The notes under the pieces: model-generated
Databases searched by the model: none
Told to the model about the DNA's origin: nothing
The model's input: the letters and a program-made list of their open reading frames with translations, nothing else
Shown here: positions 33,650 to 41,447 of the stretch, piece after piece
Layout: each line of letters starts with the position of its first letter
How positions within the stretch are numbered: the first letter of the stretch is position 1
Origin: a virus
Length of the DNA stretch: 62,559 bases
Reading direction: 5' to 3' (one strand)
IMG/VR virus record: IMGVR_UViG_3300021090_000020
Coordinates: 1-62,559 of that record
Position numbers and translations under genes: made by a program

Positions 33650-33928
33650 TCAATAGCGCGGCGCTCGGGTGCCGAACTGCCCGGAATAAGGATTGTAGTT
33701 CCCGCTCGTTCCGTAATTGTCGCGTTGTGTGTTGTTCGGGTTGGTTTGCTGGTGAGGCTGCACGTAGACGCCGTCTCTGCGCGTATAACCATCGACGGAA
33801 TGGCTGTTCGGGTTTGACCCGGTGCCATATAGGCCGCCGGAATTTTGTTGCTGGATCCCATAAAGCTGGGCCGAAGCGCCGCCAACGCTGGCGATAACCA
33901 ACGCCAAAGCGAATGCTAATTGTCTCAT
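33650..33928 (-). CDS. Small exported Gln/Asn/Gly-rich protein
   Basis: 92 residues. Signal peptide MRQLAFALALVIASVGGASA, then a Gln/Asn/Gly/Tyr-rich mature part without Cys. GGGAGGATT before ATG 33928. 6 nt from the next exported-protein gene, so the two form a pair. Function unknown. Confidence 0.65.
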   Translation of the reverse strand: MRQLAFALALVIASVGGASAQLYGIQQQNSGGLYGTGSNPNSHSVDGYTRRDGVYVQPHQQTNPNNTQRDNYGTSGNYNPYSGQFGTRAPRY

Positions 33929-34169
33929 TGAATCCTCCCGTTGCCCCCGGCGTGGGACGGGGAGAGTGGATCACCCCTAGAGGTTGAGAGCAACCCATGC
34001 CGCAGCAATTGAGATATAAACGTAAGGGTTGCTGACCATTTAAAAGACTCCCATAGCGAGTGCGAATCAAATACTTGGCAATAGGCCATCTGGGTTGAGC
34101 TGCTGCCCGCTCTCTTCCCAGACGGTGCGTTGCGTTCACTAAAACCCAAACCATGAAGAGGAAATAGCA

Positions 34170-34340
34170 ATGTCGAAAGTCAGCCCATTTCACTCGACCA
34201 ATCCGAACTTGGCCGATGACAAGAAACGCTATCATGACGAAAGTACATGCACGGAAGGCAACAACATCGAGAAGCACTATTGGGCGTCCGGCACGGACAA
34301 TCGCCCCAAGTGCAAAAACTGCAAAGAAATCAGCGGATGA
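34170..34340 (+). CDS. Small zinc-ribbon-like protein
   Basis: 56 residues, ATG 34170 after AGAGGAAATAGCA. Cys at 'STCTEGNN' and a C-terminal 'CKNCKE' pair suggest a small metal site. It is the only plus-strand protein gene in this leftward stretch. It recalls a short conserved protein of Rhizobiales. The 240 bases before it (33929-34169) hold no other gene; no convincing promoter was found there. Confidence 0.6.
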   Translation: MSKVSPFHSTNPNLADDKKRYHDESTCTEGNNIEKHYWASGTDNRPKCKNCKEISG

Positions 34341-34599
34341 CGTATCGATGGTTTACTGAGGGCTCTTTTTCGAGCCTCTTGCAGTGATCCCAAATCAGTT
34401 CGCCGAGGGTGGGGAGGCTCAATCCCCACTTTTCGGCGAGCCAATTAAACGTCATTCCATTTGAGTGAATCTCCCAGCAAAGCAATTCGCCGAAGCTATC
34501 GCCGCAGCCAGTGGGGCGAGTTTGGTACTGTTCCTCGATTAGGCGCCGCAACCGATCTAAGTGCCCCTCATTCATGGTGACCTGTGGCGTTTGCGCCAT
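34330..34599 (-). CDS. Hypothetical protein with HTH-like segment
   Basis: 89 residues. 'MTFNWLAEKWGLSLPTLGELIWDHC' (~48-72) has helix-turn-helix character (LAEKWGLSLPTLGELI). The 3' end overlaps the plus-strand gene by 11 nt. Possibly a small regulator; not a known family to me. Confidence 0.55.
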   Translation of the reverse strand: MAQTPQVTMNEGHLDRLRRLIEEQYQTRPTGCGDSFGELLCWEIHSNGMTFNWLAEKWGLSLPTLGELIWDHCKRLEKEPSVNHRYVIR

Positions 34600-34666
34600 A
34601 ATACCGCACCTTTCATCCCGGTCCGGCTGTCGCGCTTCCGTCGGTCATCATTCGGGATGGGGTGGC

Positions 34667-35533
34667 TCATGCTGCGTCTCCGATTTTGTCAAACAGCGGC
34701 CCGTGACCGAGCGCTGCTACGCAGACTGGATTAATCCACAAAACTTCCGTGCGCTTGCGGGCACCGTCCGCTAGGGCTGCTATCTCGACACGGCGCCAGC
34801 CCTTTAATCTCTTGTCGTACAACTCGGAAGGGTAGCCGCTTAGGACTACCCCCCCCTGGAGAGTTTTCAGGGCGGCGAGAAGTTGCGCGTGCTGGCGCGC
34901 CGACATTTCATGCCGATAGGCGTGGTAGCGCAGCTTGCCGCGGCGGCTCTTGTTCGAGCGCGTTTCCGGCATGTAGGGCGGATCGACGTAGTGCAGGGTG
35001 TCGGGGCCATCGTGCCGGCGCATCACATCGATCCCCGGCCGGCACTCGATCACCACGCCATCGAGGCGCTCAATGATCGCGCGGTAGCAATCGCGGAGAT
35101 TGCGCCAGTTGTGCGCCGGCGTGGTGCCGGAACGGTTGCTCGCCGCGCGGAAGCCGGTGCGCACCTGGGCATTGTGCCCGTCCGAGCCAAAGCCCATGAA
35201 CGAGCGAGCGATCAGACGCCGGGCTCGCTCAATCGGATCGTCCGTCTCGATGTACGACAACTCGAATTCGCCGCGCGCAAACGGCGTCAGTTCAAGCAAG
35301 CGCAGCAACTCGCCTGCGTGTGTCGAACGCAGGACGCGGAACAGGTTCACTACCTCGTCGTCGAGATCGTTGTAAATCTCAGCGTAGGACCGTTCCTTGC
35401 GCAGCAGCACCGAAGCAGCCCCGCCATACGGCTCGACGTACACGCGATGCGGCGGGAAGTGCGCGATGATCCACGGTGCCAGCAACCACTTCCCACCGTG
35501 CCAGCGCAGGACCGGGCGAGTGGGGGCGCTCAT
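34667..35533 (-). CDS. dam: DNA adenine N6-methyltransferase (Dam / MT-A70-unlike D12 class)
   Basis: 288 residues from ATG 35533. It has the D12-class signature: 'WHGGKWLLAPWI' (11-22, SAM binding), 'VYVEPYGGAASVLL' and the catalytic DPPY at 184-187. It should transfer a methyl group to adenine in DNA, by family likely at GATC. A phage Dam protects its DNA from restriction or times replication and packaging. The start overlaps the HNH stop (ATGA), so the two are co-translated. Confidence 0.85.
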   Translation of the reverse strand: MSAPTRPVLRWHGGKWLLAPWIIAHFPPHRVYVEPYGGAASVLLRKERSYAEIYNDLDDEVVNLFRVLRSTHAGELLRLLELTPFARGEFELSYIETDDPIERARRLIARSFMGFGSDGHNAQVRTGFRAASNRSGTTPAHNWRNLRDCYRAIIERLDGVVIECRPGIDVMRRHDGPDTLHYVDPPYMPETRSNKSRRGKLRYHAYRHEMSARQHAQLLAALKTLQGGVVLSGYPSELYDKRLKGWRRVEIAALADGARKRTEVLWINPVCVAALGHGPLFDKIGDAA

Positions 35534-36354
35534 GCGGTTGCGCCTTTTTCTTTGTCGCGGAGCTGATGCTCTAATTTTGCGACGGCCATTATCGTCGGCT
35601 TCAGTTCCGCCGGCGCGGCATCGTAGCCGCGGCCGGAACGGCCATTGAGGCGCGGCAGCAGCCCGCGCGGCACAAGCTCCCAATTTGACGGGTCTGTGTT
35701 GAGCCGATCACCCTTGCATTTGAGGGCCATGCCTTCCGGCACCGGGCCGTGCTTCTGCTGCCACAGCCACTTGTGTTTTAGAACGTAACGACGCTCGAAG
35801 CCGGTGTGGGGATTGGTTTCATCGACGCTGATCTCGATATAGCCATCCGCCTTCCGGACGCGCTCGTGACCCGCGTATTTGGTGTTGAGGGGCGAGACGC
35901 CTTTCTTGAATTGAGTGCGCGCGCTGTTCGGATTGAAGGGCATCTTCTTGCCCCTGTTCGCTGGCACTGCACCTTTTTCGAAGCGTCCGGAACGGCCCGT
36001 CTTCCAGCCTTCCCGCTTTCTGAGGGAGTGGAGACTTGCCGCCGACATATCGTCTCGACCGAATTCGGCGCAGAACGCCCGATGATACTCGTCGATCACC
36101 ATCGTGCAGTTGTTGCGCAGCCAAGCGATCTCAACGGCGTTGAAGCGCAGGTGTCGGCCAATAAACCGGCTGGGAGCGCGGCCGACTTTCCAGCCCTTGC
36201 GCTTGCGCAGGCCATGAAGGTGAGCGGCAGAAACATCTTGCCGCTTAAACTTGGCACAGAACGCGCGGTGATAGTCGCTGATGACCATCATTCGATTGGC
36301 ATCCAGCCACTGCATTTCGGCAGTGGAGTAATGTAATCGAGCGGCGCGGCTCAC
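35530..36354 (-). CDS. HNH endonuclease with duplicated N-terminal DNA-binding repeats
   Basis: 274 residues. Two ~48-residue repeats (about 9-58 and 71-120) share 'YHRAFCA.F.R.D.SAA.LH.LRKR.GWK.GR', probably HTH-type DNA-binding units. The C-terminal HNH domain (~165-230) has 'HKWLWQQKHGPVPEGMALKC', 'DRLNTDPSNWELV'. It resembles self-splicing-element or homing HNH nucleases of phages. Its ATGA coupling to dam could hint at a nicking and modification pair, but a selfish homing gene is the simpler reading. Confidence 0.75.
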   Translation of the reverse strand: MSRAARLHYSTAEMQWLDANRMMVISDYHRAFCAKFKRQDVSAAHLHGLRKRKGWKVGRAPSRFIGRHLRFNAVEIAWLRNNCTMVIDEYHRAFCAEFGRDDMSAASLHSLRKREGWKTGRSGRFEKGAVPANRGKKMPFNPNSARTQFKKGVSPLNTKYAGHERVRKADGYIEISVDETNPHTGFERRYVLKHKWLWQQKHGPVPEGMALKCKGDRLNTDPSNWELVPRGLLPRLNGRSGRGYDAAPAELKPTIMAVAKLEHQLRDKEKGATA

Positions 36355-36617
36355 GACTTCTTCCCTTCGATCGCCCGCAACTGCGGCCTATTCTCGATCT
36401 CCGTAAGCTGCCGCGTCGGGTCGAGGCCGTGATCCGATAGAATCTTTGCGGCCTGTATTTTGAGGCTGGCGTTCCGGATGATCTGGTCGGCGACCGCGAC
36501 GATGGCCGCACCGCGCTTGGCCTCCTGTTCGAGCTTCTCCCCGCTTAAGTCCTCGTCGGAAAGCCGCTCGATTTGAGCGAACAGGTGGTCGTTGAGATCA
36601 GTGAGCCGGTTTTTCAT
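36351..36617 (-). CDS. Hypothetical helical phage protein
   Basis: 88 residues, 'MKNRLTDLNDHLFAQIERLSDEDL', then long helices. I recall homologues next to HNH or dam genes in P22-like phages, function unknown. Joined by ATGA overlaps on both sides. Confidence 0.65.
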   Translation of the reverse strand: MKNRLTDLNDHLFAQIERLSDEDLSGEKLEQEAKRGAAIVAVADQIIRNASLKIQAAKILSDHGLDPTRQLTEIENRPQLRAIEGKKS

Positions 36618-36787
36618 CGCCTATGCTCCACCTTCGCGACCATCGCCACGCGCATGAGCTGCTGCGGCCAAGTAGCAGCGCCGAACACCACGGTCACGGT
36701 CGGCAGGTCCATGCGCGCCAGGAGGATGCCGAACGGCAGGGCCCCGGCGACATAGGCGAATAGGAAACCGGCGGCGAAGTTCTTCAT
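36614..36787 (-). CDS. Small membrane protein
   Basis: 57 residues from ATG 36787 (GGAGCGGGGGTG leader). Hydrophobic helix at ~5-24 (AGFLFAYVAGALPFGILLA). The stop overlaps the next ATG (ATGA) and the start overlaps the previous stop, which supports a real gene. Function unknown. Confidence 0.6.
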   Translation of the reverse strand: MKNFAAGFLFAYVAGALPFGILLARMDLPTVTVVFGAATWPQQLMRVAMVAKVEHRR

Positions 36788-36972
36788 CACCCCCGCTCCT
36801 CGATCTGCACAGCCTGCACCGCAGTCTGATCCATCACCGCGCGCGCGAAACTTTCCAAAGAAAGCTCAACCTGCGACACAACAACCGCACCCCTCCACAC
36901 CATAACAAGAACCGTATCTTCGTTCGGCTTGCGCAAGACCTGGAGACGAACGTCGGTGAGGCTTAGGCTCAT
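36787..36972 (-). CDS. Small hypothetical protein
   Basis: 61 residues, beta-strand start ('LSLTDVRLQVLRKPNEDTVLVMVWRG') and one helix. ATGA overlap with the upstream frame. Function unknown. Confidence 0.6.
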   Translation of the reverse strand: MSLSLTDVRLQVLRKPNEDTVLVMVWRGAVVVSQVELSLESFARAVMDQTAVQAVQIEERG

Positions 36973-37145
36973 CGCCCCCGCTCCCGCGTTGCCTTATTGC
37001 CGTTGGGATCGAGATCGATCACCTGCGCCTGGCACGCCACCGGCCGCGCGTTGGCGTCGAACAATTGCTTGGACGTGCAGGCCGGCGCGCGGCTGCAGGC
37101 GGTGAGGGCGAGCAGCAGGAGGATGGCCGCCGAATCGTGTGACCA
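36969..37145 (-). pseudogene. Headless small lipoprotein gene
   Basis: The frame contains 'AAILLLLALTACS', a lipoprotein signal with lipobox LTAC, followed by ~40 residues (TSKQLFDANARPVACQAQVIDLDP). It has no ATG, GTG or TTG nearby upstream in frame; a plausible GTG start lies in another frame, so a frameshift or attP-side rearrangement has probably removed the start. Alternatively the frame starts at ATG 37437 through the attP core, which seems unlikely. Confidence 0.4.
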
Positions 37146-37553
37146 CTTTTGCGACCACCACGGTCGCGAAGCGGAGCGTTCAGCGGGGCCGTGGTGCTGG
37201 CCTTTTTGCGCGCGCCGGCCGGCGCTCGTCCCGATTCCCGACCGCTGGTCAATGGGATGGCCGGAGCGGTCGCTGTGACCACTTTTGCGATACGGGAGAA
37301 CGACGTTCGATTCGGTGGATTCGGTGGATTCGGGGTTTGCGGACGCCTCGAAAATGCCTGGGGCGCGCGGGTTACTCAACAAAACCAGCGGTGCCGGGTG
37401 AGAGAATTGAACTCCCGACCAACGGTTTACAAAACCCATTGAGGGGGTGGTGCTGCGACTCGTCATCATGCTCGTTTTCTCTCGCATTTATGGGCATAAG
37501 CTGAAACGTATGACGCTACAAACCGTTGGCACTGCGACTCTTTTTGCGACTCC
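37138..37553. repeat. Possible integrase arm-binding repeats
   Basis: An exact 17-bp direct repeat TGTGACCACTTTTGCGA at 37138-37154 and 37274-37290 on one side of the core. TGCGACTC occurs at about 37453, 37532 and 37546 on the other side. All share TGCGA. Confidence 0.45.
37391..37436 (-). other. attP: attP core: 3' half of a tRNA-Thr(UGU) gene
   Basis: On the minus strand this reads as the anticodon loop (TTTGTAA), 3' anticodon strand, full T arm (GGGAG/CTCTC) and acceptor 3' strand with A73 and CC of a tRNA-Thr. The 5' half of the tRNA is absent and pairing stops at position 28. It lies 118 bp downstream of the integrase stop. A tyrosine integrase would recombine it with the host tRNA-Thr gene and restore that gene. 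Confidence 0.8.
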
Positions 37554-38678
37554 TCACGCGCCTTTCTGCTCGGCCTCGGCCTGCGCCGGCGCGCCGCCGC
37601 CGTACATCGCCGCGGTGGCCTCCTCGGGCGTCAGGTACTTCAGGTAAATCTCGGTGGTGACCACGCTCTCGTGGCCGAGCTGCTTCTGCAGGTCGCGGAT
37701 CGTCCCCTCCCGGTTCCTGAGATAGTCCACGGCGTAGCGATGGCGCAGGTGGTGGAAGGCCATGCGCCGGAAATCCGGGTGATCGTGCCCGGCCTCCTCG
37801 GCGGCCTTCCTGGCGGCCTTCTCCTCGGCTTTGCCGGTCTTGTAGAAGCGACCGGCGACGTCGCGCAGCGGGCCGCCGTCCTCCTGCCAGAACAGCCATT
37901 TGCAACCGAGGCGGTGGGGCAGGCTGCGCAGGTAATCGTAGGCCGCGGTACTCAGGCTCACCACCCGCAGCTTGTTGCCCTTGCCGATGACGGTCAGTTC
38001 CTTGCGCACGCGATCGAGCCTGGCGACCTCGGCGGTGACCAGCTCGTCCTGCCGGCAGCCGGTCAACAGGGCCGCCCTGGCGATGGCGCCGATCGCCGGC
38101 ACGGCCCGCTTGAGCACGCGGTCGATGTGGGCGTGCTCGGGCAGCACGATAGGATCCCGCCGCTCCTTGAGGCGGGACTTCTTGCGGCCACCTGGGCGCA
38201 ACCAGGTCCCGATCGGATCGTCCTCGATCTCGGCAAAGGCGAGCACGCTGGAGAGCGCCGTCAGGTCGCGCTTGATGGTGGCGATCGACACGCCGGCCGC
38301 GCGCCTGCCCGCGACGATCTCACCGATCTTGGCCTTGTCGATCTCGTCCATGAACAGGTCGAGCAGGAACGGCTCGAGCTGCGTGAGCGACGCGGCGTAG
38401 CGTTCTGCGGTCTTCGGCCCTACGGCGTCGAGAATATGCCGCTCGGCCCAGGATGCCACCACATCGGCATATTTGATCCTGACGCCGTTGTGGAAGGCAA
38501 CAGCCTTCATCCGCCCGATATCCTCCTGGACGATCTGTGCCGCAAGTTCGACATCGCTCGTGCGTAGCGACCAGCGCCGGAGCTTGCCTTTGATGCGGAT
38601 GCGACCGTGAAGGGTGCCACCCCGCCACTCACAGTTCTTCGGGGCTTTGCGTTTGCGGCGGCTTTTCTCTGCTGGCAT
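37554..38678 (-). CDS. int: Tyrosine-type integrase
   Basis: 374 residues from ATG 38678, with GGAGAGG upstream. An N-terminal arm-binding-like region (1-60) and core-binding domain (~65-150, SAM-like) precede the catalytic domain with R209 (TGCRQDE), a lysine near 235, H309-x-x-R312 (HHLR), H336 (LGH) and nucleophile Y345 (EIYLKY). It catalyses insertion into and, with Xis, excision from the host chromosome. attP lies just downstream. Confidence 0.9.
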   Translation of the reverse strand: MPAEKSRRKRKAPKNCEWRGGTLHGRIRIKGKLRRWSLRTSDVELAAQIVQEDIGRMKAVAFHNGVRIKYADVVASWAERHILDAVGPKTAERYAASLTQLEPFLLDLFMDEIDKAKIGEIVAGRRAAGVSIATIKRDLTALSSVLAFAEIEDDPIGTWLRPGGRKKSRLKERRDPIVLPEHAHIDRVLKRAVPAIGAIARAALLTGCRQDELVTAEVARLDRVRKELTVIGKGNKLRVVSLSTAAYDYLRSLPHRLGCKWLFWQEDGGPLRDVAGRFYKTGKAEEKAARKAAEEAGHDHPDFRRMAFHHLRHRYAVDYLRNREGTIRDLQKQLGHESVVTTEIYLKYLTPEEATAAMYGGGAPAQAEAEQKGA

Positions 38679-38875
38679 TGTTGCCTCTCCAAATCGTCGA
38701 GCCACGCACGCAACTTCACTTCGTCATAGGTCCACAGGCCGTCGATCTTGATCGCGCCGGGGATTTCCCCGCGCTCGGACTTCTGCTGCAGCCGGCGCTC
38801 TTTCAGGCCAGTGATTCCGCGTGCACAAGCACTGTCGATCCTCTCCGGCTGGATTGGAAGCGCCCGGGCGGTCAT
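38507..38875 (-). CDS. Xis-like / MerR-type small DNA-binding protein
   Basis: 122 codons from ATG 38875. Residues 1-75 resemble excisionase/AlpA folds ('GITGLKERRLQQKSERGEIPGAIKIDGLWTYDEVKLRAWLDD'). The remaining ~50 residues are Ser/Arg/Ala-rich and overlap the 5' end of int by 172 nt, so translation of int may be coupled to this frame or the tail may be dispensable. Likely controls the direction of integration. Confidence 0.6.
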   Translation of the reverse strand: MTARALPIQPERIDSACARGITGLKERRLQQKSERGEIPGAIKIDGLWTYDEVKLRAWLDDLERQQCQQRKAAANAKPRRTVSGGVAPFTVASASKASSGAGRYARAMSNLRHRSSRRISGG

Positions 38876-38878
38876 TGT

Positions 38879-39457
38879 TCACAGCCTCGCGCGGTTAAGG
38901 CGTCGAGCGAGATAGAGGTTCACGCGAGCGCGGCGAACGCAGCCGGCGTAGGTCATACGGCCGATCTGCTCGCACCACCGCTGATCAACACCGCTCCTTG
39001 TCGCTCGCCCATGCCACGTCATTGCGTATTCTCTCCACATGCGGGCTTGGAAAAGACGCGCGTGCAATGACATTCCACCAGCGGGCATATTGACCACCAG
39101 CCCGCGCGTCGTCGGCAGCGGTTGCCTCAGTAGCCATTCCGTCACTTCAAGCGGGTTCATGCTTTCAACGCCTCCGCGAAGCTTCCTCGCCGGCTCGATC
39201 AGATCGCAAAGGTTCGCCTGCTTGGCAGCGCCTTCCTCGCCGTGCATGGCGACGTCCAGTTCACGCGTCAGGCGGCGCTTGTCGGCAAGGACTTCCTCGT
39301 AATAGGTTCTCACTTCGGTCAGCGCTTGCGCGATAGCTTCTGCAACAACGTCGCGCTGGTTAATGAGGCGCCCGTCGCGCATGACGTTCGATCCCCACGC
39401 GAAGAGGTTGACGATCTCGTTGGCGGTTTCTTTGTCGACGGCGAGGGGCGCGGTCAT
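38879..39457 (-). CDS. Hypothetical early protein
   Basis: 192 residues from ATG 39457. Helical start ('ANEIVNLFAWGSNVMRDGRLINQRDVVAEAIAQALTE'), then coiled coil and an Arg-rich end. No family recognised. ATGA overlap with the upstream gene at the far end of the leftward early operon. Confidence 0.6.
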   Translation of the reverse strand: MTAPLAVDKETANEIVNLFAWGSNVMRDGRLINQRDVVAEAIAQALTEVRTYYEEVLADKRRLTRELDVAMHGEEGAAKQANLCDLIEPARKLRGGVESMNPLEVTEWLLRQPLPTTRGLVVNMPAGGMSLHARLFQARMWREYAMTWHGRATRSGVDQRWCEQIGRMTYAGCVRRARVNLYLARRLNRARL

Positions 39458-39744
39458 GGCTTCGCCTCCGGCTTCTGCCACAAGCTGCACGCCGGACTGC
39501 CGGCGAGAATGTCGCTGCCCGGCCCGTGCGTCCAATGCGCCTCAAGCAAGCCGCACTTGCGGTAAACTTTTGCATGCGCCACGCGCCTGATGTGCGTGCA
39601 ACTCTTGCAGGTCTCGCCGGCAGGGCCGGAGCCGGGCGGCTTGGCGTAGCCGTTTGGACGCAGTGTCTTGCGCGTGATGCTCTTGCGCTCATCGCGGGTG
39701 AGCAGCGGACCGGAGGCGAGCCTGAAAAGATCGGGCGTGTTCAC
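39454..39744 (-). CDS. Small zinc-binding phage protein
   Basis: 96 residues with 'ETCKSCTHI', 'KVYRKCGLLEAHWTHGPGSDILAGSPACSLW', a CxxC...C...C set typical of a small zinc-binding phage protein I recall from many genomes. Function unknown. ATGA overlaps both sides. Confidence 0.65.
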   Translation of the reverse strand: MNTPDLFRLASGPLLTRDERKSITRKTLRPNGYAKPPGSGPAGETCKSCTHIRRVAHAKVYRKCGLLEAHWTHGPGSDILAGSPACSLWQKPEAKP

Positions 39745-40184
39745 GGCTTGGCTCCGGTTGTCTTTGCGATTTCGGCGCGCGCCCGGATAACAGGGTCTAT
39801 GTCGCGGTCGTATCGCATTTTCATCGCCGGATGATCTTTGGTCGCGGCGTAGTGGCCCTCAATCATGTCGGCCAAATCATCGGCACATTCTTGCAGCAGT
39901 TTCACTACCGCCGACATCGGATGCTGCTGGCATTGCGCGATGTGCGCCTTCAACGCGTCCGCCATGCTCACAGGCGTTGTCTCGCCAGGACCATAGCGAT
40001 GGCCGCAATAGACGCAGTTGACGTACATGCCGGATTGGAGATCGGCGACCCAGGCGTTGAGACGATCAATCTCGTCGGCTCCTACGTCGAACAAATCAAA
40101 ATCAGGATCGTAGTCGTAGGCGTCACCCGCGCCGTAACGTCTGCGCTTGAAGGCTTCGCGGAATTTCTTGCTCAGTTCGCTCAT
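39741..40184 (-). CDS. Hypothetical protein with zinc-finger-like motif
   Basis: 147 residues. A central 'NCVYCGHRYG...ALKAHIAQCQQHPM' gives C-x2-C-x~20-H-x4-C, a likely zinc site. The N-terminus is Arg/Asp/Tyr-rich, the C-terminus helical. Recalls a conserved early phage protein without assigned function. Confidence 0.65.
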   Translation of the reverse strand: MSELSKKFREAFKRRRYGAGDAYDYDPDFDLFDVGADEIDRLNAWVADLQSGMYVNCVYCGHRYGPGETTPVSMADALKAHIAQCQQHPMSAVVKLLQECADDLADMIEGHYAATKDHPAMKMRYDRDIDPVIRARAEIAKTTGAKP

Positions 40185-40402
40185 CGCTTCGCCCTCCCGA
40201 GATCGGTATTGAGCTTCGCCACGATCTGCTGAAGCTGTTGTTTATTCCTGGCCTGTACCGCGCGCCCAATTGCGGATTTCATCGGCTTGTCCCGCATCGC
40301 CTTTAGAGTGCATGACATGCAGATACCGCTCTCGGCGGCACCGCCTTTCCCGCACTCGGCGCATTTAATATCCATGTTGATCGTGATCGTCGGAACGCTC
40401 AT
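40181..40402 (-). CDS. Small zinc-ribbon protein
   Basis: 73 residues. 'IKCAECGKGGAAESGICMSCT' forms a four-Cys zinc ribbon (C14, C17, C28, C31 approximately); the rest is a basic helix. Possibly nucleic-acid-binding; unknown. Confidence 0.65.
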   Translation of the reverse strand: MSVPTITINMDIKCAECGKGGAAESGICMSCTLKAMRDKPMKSAIGRAVQARNKQQLQQIVAKLNTDLGRAKR

Positions 40403-40893
40403 CGCTTCGCCCTCCTGAGATTATTCCGCGAGCGCAGCGGCATCTTGGCCTTGGAAAACGGCCGGCTAGGAATCCTGCGCTTTGGCTTGAGCCGCGAGCG
40501 CTGCTCAATCGCCGCCGTGAGATTGGCGACGAGCTGCGTATCGCCGTCCGCTATCGCGCGCCGCATTTTACTCAGGCGCAGGCCGTCGCGGACGTGGCGA
40601 TCGCGGGCAGCTTCCCCCACGTCTGAGCCCCTGGTGGTGACAGTGCGCTCCGCGCCGGCCTTGCGCCCGAACGTCTTCTCGTCGTGCGCCGGCTTTTCCT
40701 TGAGAAAGATTTTGCTCGCGTCGTGCTGCGGCGGTATGAAATCTTCGGCCTCGGTGTCGTAGGAGCGGTTGGTCAGGGCCGGATCGTGGTCAAGCTGGTA
40801 GCGCTTGCGCACGGCACGCTCCACCGCCGCCGGAATCGACTTGCGGTAGTCGGAGGTTTTGAACGCGCCAGGCGCGAGGATCATCCGATCCAC
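40399..40893 (-). CDS. Hypothetical basic protein
   Basis: 164 residues, Arg/Lys-rich, especially the C-terminal 40 residues. No domain recognised. It overlaps the upstream gene by 13 nt. Confidence 0.55.
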   Translation of the reverse strand: MDRMILAPGAFKTSDYRKSIPAAVERAVRKRYQLDHDPALTNRSYDTEAEDFIPPQHDASKIFLKEKPAHDEKTFGRKAGAERTVTTRGSDVGEAARDRHVRDGLRLSKMRRAIADGDTQLVANLTAAIEQRSRLKPKRRIPSRPFSKAKMPLRSRNNLRRAKR

Positions 40894-41114
40894 CTCCGCA
40901 CATCGTCATAGTCGGCCGCGGAAACGCAGGCGGTGTCGGCGCCGGTCGGCAACGCGCTGACGCGCCCGAGGTCTGCAACCTTGGCGTAGCCCAGCACTTG
41001 GCGGCCACGGCAGAACATCACCTTGCCCGCCTGCACGATCTGGCTTTCCTGCCAGTCCAGGTCTTTGAGCCGGTAGCGATCGGTGACGGAGAGGGTGACG
41101 GTGGGGGCGGTCAT
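40881..41114 (-). CDS. Small hypothetical protein
   Basis: 77 residues from ATG 41114 ('MTAPTVTLSVTDRYRLKDLDW', 'AGKVMFCRGRQVLGYAKVADL'). It has no visible ribosome site of its own because the bases upstream belong to an HNH-like fragment fused in frame; it may now be made as a 186-residue fusion from ATG 41441. Confidence 0.55.
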   Translation of the reverse strand: MTAPTVTLSVTDRYRLKDLDWQESQIVQAGKVMFCRGRQVLGYAKVADLGRVSALPTGADTACVSAADYDDVRRWIG

Positions 41115-41441
41115 GTTGTTCAACTGTGGTAAACGCCGGGCTAGAACATATTGGTGCAGAATGTCAGGCCAAATGTTGTATTCTGGTAGTCTCTTGCCGC
41201 CTGTTGACGAGCCGCGCGTTGCGCCGTGCGTGATTGAGCGAGCAGCAAGCACGTCAAGTTTAAGACACCCGCACGATCTAACTCTGCCGTGAGCAAGATC
41301 ATGACCAACTGCGATGGTTTCCCGGCCGCAGTCGCATATACATCGCCAGCGCGCTACCTTATGTCCCAGCGCGCGGCTAAGAACCAATAAGCGACCGCAT
41401 CGCTTTCCTGTAAGCTTGTGTTTGAGGGGCCGACCCATCAC
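41115..41441 (-). pseudogene. N-terminal fragment of a phage HNH/homing-type nuclease
   Basis: 109 codons: 'GKRCGRLLVLSRA', 'RWRCICDCGRETIAVGHDLAHGRVRSCGCL', 'THGATRG', 'PEYNIW' match the zinc-rich start of a common class of phage-encoded homing nucleases. The HNH core is missing; the frame runs directly into the 77-residue gene at 41114. So it is a truncated selfish gene, or the leader of a fusion protein. Confidence 0.55.
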
Positions 41442-41447
41442 GCGCCC

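Noticed and set aside
37391-37436. tRNA-Thr as a working phage tRNA
   Set aside because: Only the 3' half is present and the anticodon stem does not close; it fits an attP core.
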